DNA of 5,687 bases, from NCBI GenBank assembly GCA_021805485.1, contig JAJZFF010000315.1:1-5687 (forward strand), in the 5' to 3' direction. The notes below the pieces were generated by a model that saw nothing but the letters and a program-made list of their open reading frames with translations, searched no databases and was not told the origin of the DNA. Source of the DNA: Pseudomonadota bacterium. GTDB taxonomy: Bacteria > Pseudomonadota > Alphaproteobacteria > Acetobacterales > Acetobacteraceae. The translations under genes were made by a program, and so were the position numbers. This document shows, piece by piece, positions 1 to 5,687 of this stretch (position 1 is the first letter of the stretch; the number at the start of each line of letters is the position of its first letter).

Positions 1-621
1 CGCCGCGCCGGCATATTCGATCACGTGCCCGGTGCCGCCGGCGGTGCCGATCTCGCCGATGATCGCCAGCACGATGTCCTTCGCCGAGCAGCCCGGCGGC
101 AGCGTGCCGTCCACCCGCACCAGCATGTTCTTCGCCGGCTTCTGCAACAGCGTCTGCGTCGCCAGCACATGCTCGACCTCGGAGGTGCCGATGCCGAAGG
201 CCAGCGCGCCCATCGCGCCATGGGTCGAGGTGTGGGAATCGCCGCAGACGATCGTCATCCCCGGCAGCGAGATCCCCTGCTCCGGCCCGATCACGTGAAC
301 GATGCCCTGCCGCGCGTCGGTCACCGGAATATAGGGCACGCCAAAGGCGGCGACATTCTGTTCGAGGGTCGCGACCTGCAGCGCGCTCTCCGGCTCGGCG
401 ATGCCGGCGGCGCGGTCCTCGGTCGGCACGTTATGGTCGGCGACCGCGATGGTCGCATCCACCCGCCGCACCTTGCGCCCGGCCATCCGCAGCCCCTCGA
501 AGGCCTGCGGGCTGGTCACCTCATGGACGAGATGCCGGTCGATATAGAGAACCGCGGTGCCGTCCGGCATGCGATCGACGACATGCGCCGCCCAGATCTT
601 GTCGAACAATGTCGAAGCCAT
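1..621 (-). CDS. leuC: 3-isopropylmalate dehydratase large subunit, N-terminal 207 residues (3' end outside window)
   Basis: LeuC is the [4Fe-4S] aconitase-family subunit that, with LeuD, isomerises 2-isopropylmalate to 3-isopropylmalate in cytosolic leucine biosynthesis. The minus strand reads open from the ATG at 619-621 to the window edge (207 codons, no stop). Visible family motifs are [20 protein letters not shown] (26-45), ADHNVPT (61-67), the conserved [11 protein letters not shown] (126-136), [15 protein letters not shown] (142-156) and [17 protein letters not shown] (189-205). The family is about 470 residues, so more than half is missing; the cluster-ligating cysteines lie in the missing part. 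The start is chosen because a perfect GGAGG (630-634) sits 8 bases upstream and [10 protein letters not shown] matches typical LeuC N termini. An in-frame ATG 19 codons further up (676-678) is possible but less likely. It follows rplS after a 225-base spacer, so it may have its own control. The family assignment is secure. Confidence 0.97.
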   Translation of the reverse strand, partial: MASTLFDKIWAAHVVDRMPDGTAVLYIDRHLVHEVTSPQAFEGLRMAGRKVRRVDATIAVADHNVPTEDRAAGIAEPESALQVATLEQNVAAFGVPYIPVTDARQGIVHVIGPEQGISLPGMTIVCGDSHTSTHGAMGALAFGIGTSEVEHVLATQTLLQKPAKNMLVRVDGTLPPGCSAKDIVLAIIGEIGTAGGTGHVIEYAGAA

Positions 622-629
622 GCGTGCGT

Positions 630-701
630 CCTCCGGCTCAAGGTGCCGGACCGGGCGGGAATCACCCGCGCCCGACATGAGCGTCACGCTCCGGACACCT
701 T
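630..701 (-). promoter_or_regulatory. leuC leader with ribosome binding site and competing hairpins
   Basis: On the minus strand GGAGG (630-634) is the leuC ribosome binding site. Just upstream is a hairpin with arms CCGGC/GCCGG (plus 645-649 and 633-637) and a 7-base loop. Its 3' arm shares two bases with GGAGG. The 5' arm plus loop of that hairpin (plus 640-649, read CCGGCACCTT) is also complementary, apart from one bulged base, to AAGGTGTCCGG further upstream (plus 691-701). The two pairings exclude each other, and the long-range one would free the ribosome binding site. A further hairpin (652-674, CGGG/CCCG pairs around a 5-base loop) lies between the two long-range arms. The pairings are visible in the sequence; a regulatory role is inference, and GC-rich DNA makes chance pairing common. 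No leucine-rich leader peptide was found. Confidence 0.4.
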
Positions 702-781
702 CAAGGTTTCGGTCAGAGCGGCATCGGGCGGCAGACGCGCAAGCGCCCGCGTGATGCCCCTCCGGCTGAAACCGTGCTGCG

Positions 782-799
782 CGGGCGGCGCGCCGCCCG
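782..799. repeat. 18-base perfect palindrome in the rplS-leuC spacer
   Basis: CGGGCGGCG at 782-790 is followed immediately by its exact reverse complement at 791-799. As RNA it could form a GC-only hairpin, losing a few central pairs to the loop. No T-run follows on either strand, so it is not a standard intrinsic terminator. It may be an mRNA-end stabilising hairpin, a protein-binding site or simply GC-rich spacer; the sequence alone does not decide. Confidence 0.5.
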
Positions 800-811
800 G
801 CGGGGATGGCA

Positions 812-828
812 GGGGGCGCGTGGCCCCC
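812..828 (-). terminator. possible hairpin attenuator downstream of rplS (no U-tract)
   Basis: On the minus strand GGGGGC and GCCCCC (plus 823-828 and 812-817) form a 6-pair all-GC stem with a 5-base loop, beginning about 18 bases after the rplS stop codon. The following sequence is TGCCATCCCC, without the run of T expected for intrinsic termination. It is best read as a 3'-end hairpin that could protect the ribosomal-protein mRNA or cause pausing. The terminator label is tentative. Confidence 0.3.
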
Positions 829-846
829 CGGCGCTCCCCCGGCGCG

Positions 847-1221
847 TCAGTCGGCGTTGGTCTCGCGCGCGGCCTCGGCGATGCGGGCCGACTTGCCGCG
901 GCGGCCGCGCAGGTAATACAGCTTCGCCCGGCGCACCACGCCCCGGCGGGTGACGGCGATCTCGGTCACATTCGGCGAATAGAGCGGAAACACGCGCTCC
1001 ACGCCCTCGCCATACGAAATCTTCCGTACGGTGAAGTTCGAGTTGATGCCGCGATTCGACCGCGCGATGCACACGCCCTCGAACGCCTGGATGCGGGTGC
1101 GCTCGCCCTCGGTCACCCGGACCGAAACGCGGAGATTGTCGCCCGGCTTGAAGTCCGGCACGGCGCGGGCTTCCGCGAGCTTGCCGATCTGCTCGGCGTC
1201 GATGGTCTGGATCACGTTCAT
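847..1221 (-). CDS. rplS: 50S ribosomal protein L19
   Basis: L19 is a large-subunit ribosomal protein located at the 30S-50S interface. From the ATG at 1219-1221 the product is 124 residues, close to the roughly 115-130 typical of the family. Conserved blocks are [15 protein letters not shown] (22-36), [13 protein letters not shown] (38-50), [21 protein letters not shown] (split around residues 63-83) and [19 protein letters not shown] near the C terminus. The frame is open to an earlier ATG (1246-1248) directly abutting the trmD stop, which would add [10 protein letters not shown] prefer 1221 because AAGGA (1230-1234) lies 8 bases upstream and family members begin MNVIQ/MNIIQ-like. It is the last gene of the rpsP-rimM-trmD-rplS block and is probably co-transcribed with trmD, 27 bases upstream. 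GC-rich hairpins follow the stop codon. Confidence 0.97.
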   Translation of the reverse strand: MNVIQTIDAEQIGKLAEARAVPDFKPGDNLRVSVRVTEGERTRIQAFEGVCIARSNRGINSNFTVRKISYGEGVERVFPLYSPNVTEIAVTRRGVVRRAKLYYLRGRRGKSARIAEAARETNAD

Positions 1222-1229
1222 GTCTGGCA

Positions 1230-1234
1230 TCCTT
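1230..1234 (-). promoter_or_regulatory. rplS ribosome binding site that decides the start
   Basis: The minus strand reads AAGGA followed by 8 bases and the ATG at 1219-1221. This is the best-spaced Shine-Dalgarno sequence for any of the three in-frame ATGs (1246-1248, 1228-1230, 1219-1221). Using the longest frame would place the motif inside the coding region. Confidence 0.7.
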
Positions 1235-1248
1235 TCGGGGGAGTTCAT

Positions 1249-1953
1249 TTACGGAAGAGCCGGCTGGCTGGCAATGTGCCGGGCCCATAGATCTGGTCTG
1301 CGCCGCCTTGTCACGGCCTCGGCCTCGGCGCGGCGCCAGGCGGCGATGGCGGCATGATGGCCGGAGAGCAGCGCCTCCGGCACCGCCCGCCCCTGCCACA
1401 CGGCCGGGCGGGTATAATGCGGATATTCGAGCAGCGTGCCGTCCGAGAAGCTTTCCTCCTCGGCGCTCTCCGCCGCCCCCATCACGCCCGGCAGCAGGCG
1501 GATGGTGGCATCGAGCAGCGCGAGCGCCGCGATCTCGCCGCCCGAGAGCACGAAATCGCCGAGGCTGATCTCCTCCGCCTCGTTGGCGTCGAGGGCGCGC
1601 TGGTCGAACCCCTCGAACCGGCCGCAGAGCAGCACGGCACCCGGCCCTTCGGCAAGCCGGCGGATGCGCGCCTGGGTCAGCGGCGCGCCGCGCGGCGTCA
1701 GCGCGATCAACGGTCGCCCGTCCCGCGCCTGGCCGATCGCGGCATCCAGCACGTCCGGCCGCAGCACCATGCCCGCGCCGCCGCCGAACGGCGTGTCGTC
1801 CACCGCGCGATGCCGGCCGAGGCCGAAATCGCGCAGGTTCACGCAGTCCAGCGCCCAGATGCCCGTCTCCAGCGCGCGTCCGGCCAGCGACTGGCCGAGC
1901 GGCCCCGGAAACATCTCGGGGAACAGGGTGATGATCGTGGCGCGGAAGCTCAT
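1249..1953 (-). CDS. trmD: tRNA (guanine37-N1)-methyltransferase
   Basis: TrmD transfers a methyl group from S-adenosylmethionine to N1 of G37 next to the anticodon, preventing +1 frameshifting. It is a SPOUT-family enzyme that acts as a dimer. The 234-residue product has the family length and motifs: [12 protein letters not shown] (52-63), [11 protein letters not shown] (109-119), [11 protein letters not shown] (130-140, part of the trefoil-knot SAM site) and [16 protein letters not shown] (168-183), which contains the Asp (171) corresponding by my alignment to the catalytic Asp of the E. coli enzyme. A basic C-terminal region (RRRRPDLW, 216-223) fits tRNA binding. Its ATG overlaps the rimM stop by 4 bases (ATGA), and GGAG (1962-1965) sits 8 bases upstream inside rimM, suggesting translational coupling. 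No missing residues were seen. Confidence 0.98.
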   Translation of the reverse strand: MSFRATIITLFPEMFPGPLGQSLAGRALETGIWALDCVNLRDFGLGRHRAVDDTPFGGGAGMVLRPDVLDAAIGQARDGRPLIALTPRGAPLTQARIRRLAEGPGAVLLCGRFEGFDQRALDANEAEEISLGDFVLSGGEIAALALLDATIRLLPGVMGAAESAEEESFSDGTLLEYPHYTRPAVWQGRAVPEALLSGHHAAIAAWRRAEAEAVTRRRRPDLWARHIASQPALP

Positions 1954-2459
1954 TCCCGCATCTCCACCTCAACCGGCCGCACCACCACGGCGCGGCCGCC
2001 CGGCAGGTCGATCTCCGGCACCACCGCGCGGGTGAAGGGCAGCAGCGAGCCGTCGGAGAGTTCGATGCTCGCGCCGGCGCCGAAATCATGCACCGCGCGG
2101 ATCGTGCCGAGTGCCGCCCCATCCGGCCCCACCGCGTGCAGCCCGATGAGGTCGGCGAAGTAGAATTCGTCCTCGTCCTCGGGCGGCGGCAGGTCGGCCC
2201 GGCGCACATAGAGCCGGAGATTGGTCAGCTTCGCCGCCGCATCGCGGTCGGCGATCGCGGCGGCCTCGTCGCCCTCGCCGATGGTGACGCGCGCGATCCC
2301 CGCCCCGGTCCAGGCCAGCCCGACCCGCCGGCCGCGCTCGTCGCGCAACGGCAGCTCGGCCAGCCCCTCCGGGTCCGGCGAATAGGTGGTGACATGCACG
2401 GCCCCGCGCACACCGTGGGGCCGGCCGATCACGCCCATCAGGATCAGGCGATCATCCAT
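1950..2459 (-). CDS. rimM: Ribosome maturation factor RimM
   Basis: RimM is a cytosolic assembly factor for the 30S head that binds ribosomal protein S19. The 169-residue product matches the family length and shows both domains. The N-terminal RimM barrel carries [13 protein letters not shown] (9-21) and the [15 protein letters not shown] segment (77-91). The C-terminal PRC-barrel domain has the typical [10 protein letters not shown] (98-107), [11 protein letters not shown] (110-120) and [14 protein letters not shown] (139-152). An acidic linker (PPPEDEDE, 91-98) joins the two. It starts 15 bases after the rpsP stop with only a weak GAG-type ribosome binding site, so translation probably depends on coupling with rpsP. 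Its stop overlaps the trmD start. The rpsP-rimM-trmD-rplS order is the widespread bacterial arrangement, which strengthens the call. Confidence 0.97.
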   Translation of the reverse strand: MDDRLILMGVIGRPHGVRGAVHVTTYSPDPEGLAELPLRDERGRRVGLAWTGAGIARVTIGEGDEAAAIADRDAAAKLTNLRLYVRRADLPPPEDEDEFYFADLIGLHAVGPDGAALGTIRAVHDFGAGASIELSDGSLLPFTRAVVPEIDLPGGRAVVVRPVEVEMRE

Positions 2460-2474
2460 CGCTCAGCCGCGAAA

Positions 2475-2819
2475 TCAGGCCTCGGCGGCCTTGGCGCGCT
2501 CGGCGGCGCGCTCCTGCGCCTTCTTCTTCGGCGCGGACTGCACGGGCTGCTCGCGGAACGCCGGCATCGGCGCGAGACCGGCCTTGCCGATGAAACGGGC
2601 AACGCGGTCGGTCGCCTGCGCGCCCTGGCTCAGCCAGTGCGTGACCCGCTCGGACACGAGACGGATGCGATCCTCATGATCGGCCGGCAGCATCGGGTTG
2701 TAGGTGCCGATCCGCTCGATGAACTTGCCATCGCGCGGGCTGCGCGAGTCGGCGACGACGATGTGGTAGAACGGCCGCTTCTTCGCGCCCGCGCGGGCCA
2801 GTCTGATCTTCAACGACAT
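2475..2819 (-). CDS. rpsP: 30S ribosomal protein S16
   Basis: S16 is a small-subunit protein needed for assembly of the 30S body. The 114-residue product begins [26 protein letters not shown] (first 26 residues; the block K-I-R-L-A-R-x-G-x-K-K-R-P-F-Y is diagnostic), followed by [14 protein letters not shown] (29-42) and [18 protein letters not shown] (59-76). The core is about 80 residues. The remaining tail (about 90-114) is rich in Lys, Ala, Glu and Arg, an extension common in alphaproteobacterial S16 and probably disordered or helical on the ribosome. AGGAG at 2828-2832 lies 8 bases before the ATG, a strong ribosome binding site as expected for a ribosomal protein. It lies downstream of ffh across an array of hairpin repeats that may govern how much transcription reads in from ffh. 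Confidence 0.98.
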   Translation of the reverse strand: MSLKIRLARAGAKKRPFYHIVVADSRSPRDGKFIERIGTYNPMLPADHEDRIRLVSERVTHWLSQGAQATDRVARFIGKAGLAPMPAFREQPVQSAPKKKAQERAAERAKAAEA

Positions 2820-2838
2820 TCCATTGTCTCCTGGTCAG

Positions 2839-2995
2839 TAGTCTCGGTGGCGGCCAACCCGGCCGCCGTGGTTTCAGAACGGGCCGAAGCCCGTCGTTTT
2901 TCAGTCCGGGCCGAAGCCCGCAGTCTCAAAACGAGCAAAAACCCGCAAACACAAAACGGGCAGAAGCCCGTAGTCTCAGAACGGGCGGCGCCCGC
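2839..2995 (-). repeat. Tandem array of six hairpin-forming repeats between ffh and rpsP
   Basis: Six short inverted repeats follow one another with centres 24-28 bases apart. Plus-strand stem positions are 2848-2869 (GGCGGCC/GGCCGCC, a divergent copy), 2879-2894 (ACGGGC/GCCCGT), 2907-2920 (CGGGC/GCCCG), 2931-2946 (degenerate, ACGAGC/ACCCGC), 2956-2971 (ACGGGC/GCCCGT) and 2982-2994 (CGGGC/GCCCG). Four stems have a 4-base loop or a close match. On the transcribed strand the copies at 2879-2894 and 2907-2920 read GGGCUUCGGCCC, that is C(UUCG)G tetraloops, which are known to be exceptionally stable. Spacers resemble AGTCTCARA on the plus strand and recur left of the first copy (2839-2845). The last copy overlaps the ffh stop codon. 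The array probably arose by tandem duplication. Its role (termination, attenuation, RNA stabilisation or none) is not shown by sequence. Confidence 0.85.
2947..2971 (-). terminator. Probable intrinsic terminator after ffh (one array unit)
   Basis: On the minus strand the stem ACGGGC/GCCCGT with loop TTCT is followed by TTTGTGTTT. It begins 4 bases after the ffh stop codon. The short 6-pair stem and interrupted T-run suggest partial rather than complete termination. Since rpsP lies downstream on the same strand, this unit could act as an attenuator setting the ratio of ffh to ribosomal-protein transcripts. Confidence 0.5.
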
Positions 2996-4349
2996 CTCCC
3001 TGCGGCAGCAACGCGGCAAGCCCGCCGCGCGCGAGGCCCTTCTGGCCCAGCTTCTGCGCCCGCTTCATCATGTCCTTCATCTGGTCGAACTGCTTGAGCA
3101 GCCGGTTGACCTCCTGCACCGAGGTGCCCGAGCCCGCCGCCACGCGCTTCTTCCGGCTCGCCTTCATGATGTCCGGATTGGCCCGCTCGGCCTTGGTCAT
3201 CGAACCGATGATCGCCGCCTGCCGCTTCAGGATCGAGGTGTCGAGATCGGCGTCGGCGAGCTGCTGCTTGACCTTCCCCACGCCGGGCAACATGCCCATG
3301 ATGCCCGAAAGCGAGCCCATCTTGGTGATCTGCTTGAGCTGCTCGGCATAATCCTCAAGGTCGAATTTTCCGCGCGCCATCTTCTTGGCGAGCTGTTCGG
3401 CCTTCTGCTGATCGACGTTTTCCGCCGCCTTCTCGACCAGGCTGACAATGTCGCCCATGCCGAGGATGCGCCCGGCGATGCGCTCGGGATGGAACGGCTC
3501 CAGCGCATCGAGCTTCTCGCCCATGCCCATCAGCTTGATCGGCGCGCCCGTCACCGCCCGCATCGACAGCGCGGCGCCGCCGCGCGCGTCGCCATCCAGC
3601 CTTGTCATGACGATGCCGGTGACGCTCACCGCCTCGTTGAACGCCGTCGCCGTGGCGAGCGCGTCCTGGCCGGTCATCGCGTCGACCACGAGCAGCGTCT
3701 CGGCCGGCTCCGCCACGTCGCGGATCGCCTTGACCTCGTCCATCAGCGCCTGGTCGATCGCCAGCCGCCCGGCGGTGTCGAGGATCACGACGTCGAACAC
3801 CTCGCGCCGCCCGGTCTCCATCGCCCGCCGCGCGATCTGCACCGGCGTCTCCCCCGGCACGATCGGCAGGCTCGCCACCCCGGCGCGCTCGGCCAGCTGC
3901 GCGAGCTGCAGCTGCGCCGCCGGGCGCTGGGTATCGAGGCTCGCCAGCAGCACCTTCTTGCGCTGCTTCTCCTTGAGCAGGAGCGCGATCTTGCCCGAGG
4001 TCGTGGTCTTGCCCGAGCCCTGCAACCCGACCATCAGGAACGGAATGGGTGATGCCGCGTTGAGGTTGAGCGGCACCGCCCCCTCGCCGCCGAGCGCGTC
4101 CACCAGCGCGTCATTGACGATCTTGACGACCTGCTGCCCCGGCGAAACCGCCCGCAGCACCTCGGCGCCAACCGCCTGCAACCGCACCTTGGCGATGAAA
4201 TCCCGCACCACGGGCAGTGCTACGTCGGCTTCGAGCAGCGCCAGGCGGATATCCCGCATCGCCTCGATCACATCGCTTTCGGACAGCGCGCCGCGCCGGC
4301 GCAACCGGTCGAAAACATCCCCGAGCTTGCCCGACAGGGCGTCAAACAT
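2976..4349 (-). CDS. ffh: Signal recognition particle protein, SRP54-type GTPase
   Basis: Ffh binds 4.5S RNA and nascent signal sequences and delivers ribosomes to FtsY at the inner membrane. From the ATG at 4347-4349 the product is 457 residues, typical of the family. The N domain (1-95) includes ALLEADVALPVVRDF (37-51). The GTPase G domain has the P-loop GLQGSGKTT (108-116), DTQRPAA (139-145), DTAGR (191-195) and TRLDGDARGG (249-258). The methionine-rich M domain (about 300-445) includes MGMLPGVGKV (351-360) and the RNA-binding SGTSVQEVNRLLKQF (407-421). The frame is open to 4439, but MFDALSGKL is the conserved N terminus, GGAG (4359-4362) lies 9 bases upstream, and the longer frame would begin upstream of the likely transcription start. 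The C-terminal GGRRPF is encoded by a hairpin repeat unit. The gene is single and intact. Confidence 0.98.
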   Translation of the reverse strand: MFDALSGKLGDVFDRLRRRGALSESDVIEAMRDIRLALLEADVALPVVRDFIAKVRLQAVGAEVLRAVSPGQQVVKIVNDALVDALGGEGAVPLNLNAASPIPFLMVGLQGSGKTTTSGKIALLLKEKQRKKVLLASLDTQRPAAQLQLAQLAERAGVASLPIVPGETPVQIARRAMETGRREVFDVVILDTAGRLAIDQALMDEVKAIRDVAEPAETLLVVDAMTGQDALATATAFNEAVSVTGIVMTRLDGDARGGAALSMRAVTGAPIKLMGMGEKLDALEPFHPERIAGRILGMGDIVSLVEKAAENVDQQKAEQLAKKMARGKFDLEDYAEQLKQITKMGSLSGIMGMLPGVGKVKQQLADADLDTSILKRQAAIIGSMTKAERANPDIMKASRKKRVAAGSGTSVQEVNRLLKQFDQMKDMMKRAQKLGQKGLARGGLAALLPQGGGRRPF

Positions 4350-4358
4350 CGCAACCCG

Positions 4359-4362
4359 CTCC
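4359..4362 (-). promoter_or_regulatory. ffh ribosome binding site that decides the start
   Basis: GGAG on the minus strand is spaced 9 bases from the ATG at 4347-4349. A competing in-frame ATG (4362-4364) overlaps this motif and would add only MERVA; it has no comparable ribosome binding site in front of it. Confidence 0.6.
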
Positions 4363-4421
4363 ATCAACGAAAAACGCGCCGCGGTGCGAAACTCGCAGCG
4401 CGACGGTTCTCTTCCGCTCCG

Positions 4422-4450
4422 CCTATGACGGAATTTCACCCCGCTGGCAA
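4422..4450 (-). promoter_or_regulatory. Candidate ffh promoter
   Basis: On the minus strand TTGCCA (plus 4445-4450, preceded by C as in the alphaproteobacterial CTTGAC-type -35) is followed after 17 bases by CATAGG (plus 4422-4427), a weak -10 element with three of six consensus bases. It lies just beyond the pntB terminator and would start transcription near 4415, giving a leader of about 65 bases. Position and spacing fit; the poor -10 keeps confidence low. Confidence 0.35.
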
Positions 4451-4460
4451 GAACGCCCCC

Positions 4461-4494
4461 AAACGAAAGCGGCGGAGCCAGTTGGCCCCGCCGC
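4461..4494 (-). terminator. Intrinsic terminator downstream of pntB
   Basis: On the minus strand an 11-pair stem (GCGGCGGGGCC with GGCTCCGCCGC, one G-U pair) encloses the 4-base loop AACT and is followed by TTTCGTTT. It begins 26 bases after the pntB stop codon. This is the clearest terminator in the window and separates the transhydrogenase genes from the ffh block. Confidence 0.88.
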
Positions 4495-4520
4495 CGGATC
4501 GTCCCGTGCGCGCGCCCGGC

Positions 4521-5687
4521 TTACTTGCCGAGCGACTGCACGATCTCCTCGGTCATCTTCTTCGCGTCGCCGAACAGCATCATCGTGTTGTCGCGGAAGA
4601 ACAGCTCGTTCTCCACCCCGGCATAGCCCGAGGCCATCGAGCGCTTGACGAACAGCACCGTCTTCGCCTTGTCCACCTCGAGGATCGGCATGCCATAGAT
4701 CGGGCTCGCCGCATTGGTCTTCGCCGCCGGGTTGGTCACGTCGTTGGCGCCGATCACATAGACCACGTCGGCGGTCGAGAACTCGTTGTTGATCTCTTCC
4801 AGCTCGAACACCTCGTCATACGGCACCTGCGCCTCGGCGAGCAGCACGTTCATGTGGCCCGGCATGCGGCCGGCGACCGGATGGATCGCGTATTTCACCT
4901 CCACACCCGCCTCCTTCAGCAGGTCGGACATCTCGCGCACCGCGTGCTGCGCCTGGGCCACCGCCATGCCGTAGCCCGGCACGATGATCACCTTCGAGGC
5001 GTTGCTCATGATGAAGCTCGCATCCTCGGCCGAGCCGATCTTCACCGCCTTGTCGCCGGCCGCCCCCGCGGGGCCCGCAGCGGCGGCGGCATCGGTACCG
5101 AAGCCGCCGAGCAGCACGTTGAGGATCGAGCGGTTCATCCCCTTGCACATGATGTAGGAGAGGATGGCGCCGGACGAGCCGACCAGCGCGCCGGTCACGA
5201 TCAGCGCGATATTGCTGATGGTGAAGCCGATGCCCGCGGCCGCCCAGCCGGAGTAGGAGTTCAGCATCGAGATCACCACCGGCATGTCCGCGCCGCCGAT
5301 CGGGATGATCAGCAGCACGCCGAGGGCGAGCGCCAGCGCCGCGATGAGCCAGAACAGCACCTGCGAGCCGCCCGAGGCGACGAAGAGGACGATCAGCACC
5401 ACGAGCAGGATGCCGAGGCCGAGATTGAGCTTGTGCTGGCCGGGGAAGTTGATCGGCGCGCCGCTCATCAGCGCCTGCAGCTTGGCGAAGGCGATGACCG
5501 CGCCGGTGAAGGTGATCGCGCCGATCGACAGGCCGAGCGACATCTCGATGAGGCTTTCGAGATGCAGGTGGCCCGGCGTGCCGATGCCGAAGCTCTGCGG
5601 CGCGTTCAGCGCCGAGGCGGCGACGAACACCGCGGCAAGCCCCACCAGCGAGTGGAACGCAGCGACGAGCTGCGGCAGCGCGGTCAT
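4521..5687 (-). CDS. pntB: NAD(P) transhydrogenase subunit beta, C-terminal 388 residues (5' end outside window)
   Basis: PntB forms, with PntA, the inner-membrane proton-translocating transhydrogenase that uses the proton gradient to make NADPH from NADH and NADP+. The visible part starts with a methionine at the window edge ([20 protein letters not shown]), which in PntB proteins is an internal segment. The family is about 460-480 residues, so roughly 75-80 N-terminal residues with the first membrane segments lie beyond the window. Hydrophobic spans at about 10-28, 46-70, 88-104, 108-130 and 148-170 form the rest of domain II. After an Ala/Gly-rich linker (199-212), domain III carries [13 protein letters not shown] (238-250, NADP-binding loop), [18 protein letters not shown] (269-286), [12 protein letters not shown] (311-322) and [16 protein letters not shown] (348-363). 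It ends in TAA before a strong terminator, so it is the last gene of its operon; pntA is expected upstream, outside the window. Confidence 0.97.
   Translation of the reverse strand: MTALPQLVAAFHSLVGLAAVFVAASALNAPQSFGIGTPGHLHLESLIEMSLGLSIGAITFTGAVIAFAKLQALMSGAPINFPGQHKLNLGLGILLVVLIVLFVASGGSQVLFWLIAALALALGVLLIIPIGGADMPVVISMLNSYSGWAAAGIGFTISNIALIVTGALVGSSGAILSYIMCKGMNRSILNVLLGGFGTDAAAAAGPAGAAGDKAVKIGSAEDASFIMSNASKVIIVPGYGMAVAQAQHAVREMSDLLKEAGVEVKYAIHPVAGRMPGHMNVLLAEAQVPYDEVFELEEINNEFSTADVVYVIGANDVTNPAAKTNAASPIYGMPILEVDKAKTVLFVKRSMASGYAGVENELFFRDNTMMLFGDAKKMTEEIVQSLGK

Noticed and set aside
622..678. N-terminal extension of leuC from an in-frame ATG at 676-678
   Set aside because: The 19 extra residues do not resemble LeuC N termini, and the excellent GGAGG at 630-634 would lie inside the coding region.
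25..1290. 421-codon open frame on the plus strand opposite leuC and rplS
   Set aside because: It is antisense to leuC, rplS and the spacer, rich in Arg, His and Asp, with no domain resemblance; long spurious frames are expected at this GC content.
713..2209. 498-codon open frame on the minus strand overlapping rimM, trmD and rplS in another frame
   Set aside because: It is an Arg/Ala/Pro-rich out-of-frame shadow of three genes with clear family motifs.
2839..2995. CRISPR array interpretation of the repeats between ffh and rpsP
   Set aside because: The units are contiguous 24-28 base repeats whose spacers are themselves similar, with no unique spacer sequences and no cas genes nearby.
2810..3019. 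69-codon minus-strand frame spanning the hairpin array, with a recurring SETT-like peptide
   Set aside because: The periodic peptide simply reflects the tandem DNA repeats. The frame overlaps the ffh end and the rpsP start out of frame and has no convincing ribosome binding site.
2088..4052. 654-codon open frame on the plus strand antisense to ffh, rpsP and rimM
   Set aside because: Composition is dominated by Arg, His, Leu and Ala as expected for the antisense of GC-rich coding DNA. It crosses three well-supported genes and shows no recognisable domain.
5685..5687. ATG at the window edge as the true pntB start
   Set aside because: The segment [20 protein letters not shown] matches an internal part of PntB, and about 75-80 residues including membrane segments normally precede it.

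Overview
The window is a GC-rich (roughly two-thirds G+C by eye) chromosomal segment in which every supported gene lies on the minus strand. Read in the direction of transcription, from high to low coordinates, the order is pntB (5' end outside the window), ffh, rpsP, rimM, trmD, rplS, leuC (3' end outside the window). Protein features such as SRP54 with DTQRPAA and S16 with a basic/Ala tail, plus the linkage of the rpsP-rimM-trmD-rplS cluster to ffh on one side and leuC on the other, suggest an alphaproteobacterium. Rhodospirillales/Acetobacteraceae is my best guess, but this is inferred from family knowledge and was not tested by a search.

Layout: 4521-5687 encodes the membrane and NADP(H)-binding parts of the transhydrogenase beta subunit and is followed by a strong intrinsic terminator (4461-4494). 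A weak promoter candidate (4422-4450) and a structured leader precede ffh (2976-4349). Between ffh and rpsP, about 155 bases (2839-2995) hold a tandem array of six short hairpins at 24-28 base spacing. The copy nearest the ffh stop codon encodes the last residues of Ffh, and the next copy looks like an intrinsic terminator. The compact block rpsP-rimM-trmD-rplS (2819 down to 847) follows, with a 15-base gap, a 4-base ATGA overlap and a 27-base gap. A 225-base spacer with GC-rich palindromes and a possible switch-like leader separates rplS from leuC (621 to 1).

Functionally, the centre is a protein-synthesis and export block: SRP GTPase, ribosomal proteins S16 and L19, the 30S maturation factor RimM and the tRNA m1G37 methyltransferase TrmD. 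It is flanked by NADPH supply (PntB) and leucine biosynthesis (LeuC). The coding genes are ordinary housekeeping genes with intact motifs. I see no new multi-gene system, RNA gene, CRISPR array, insertion sequence or phage element. The less ordinary material is non-coding: the hairpin array between ffh and rpsP, and the leuC leader with two competing pairings near its ribosome binding site.
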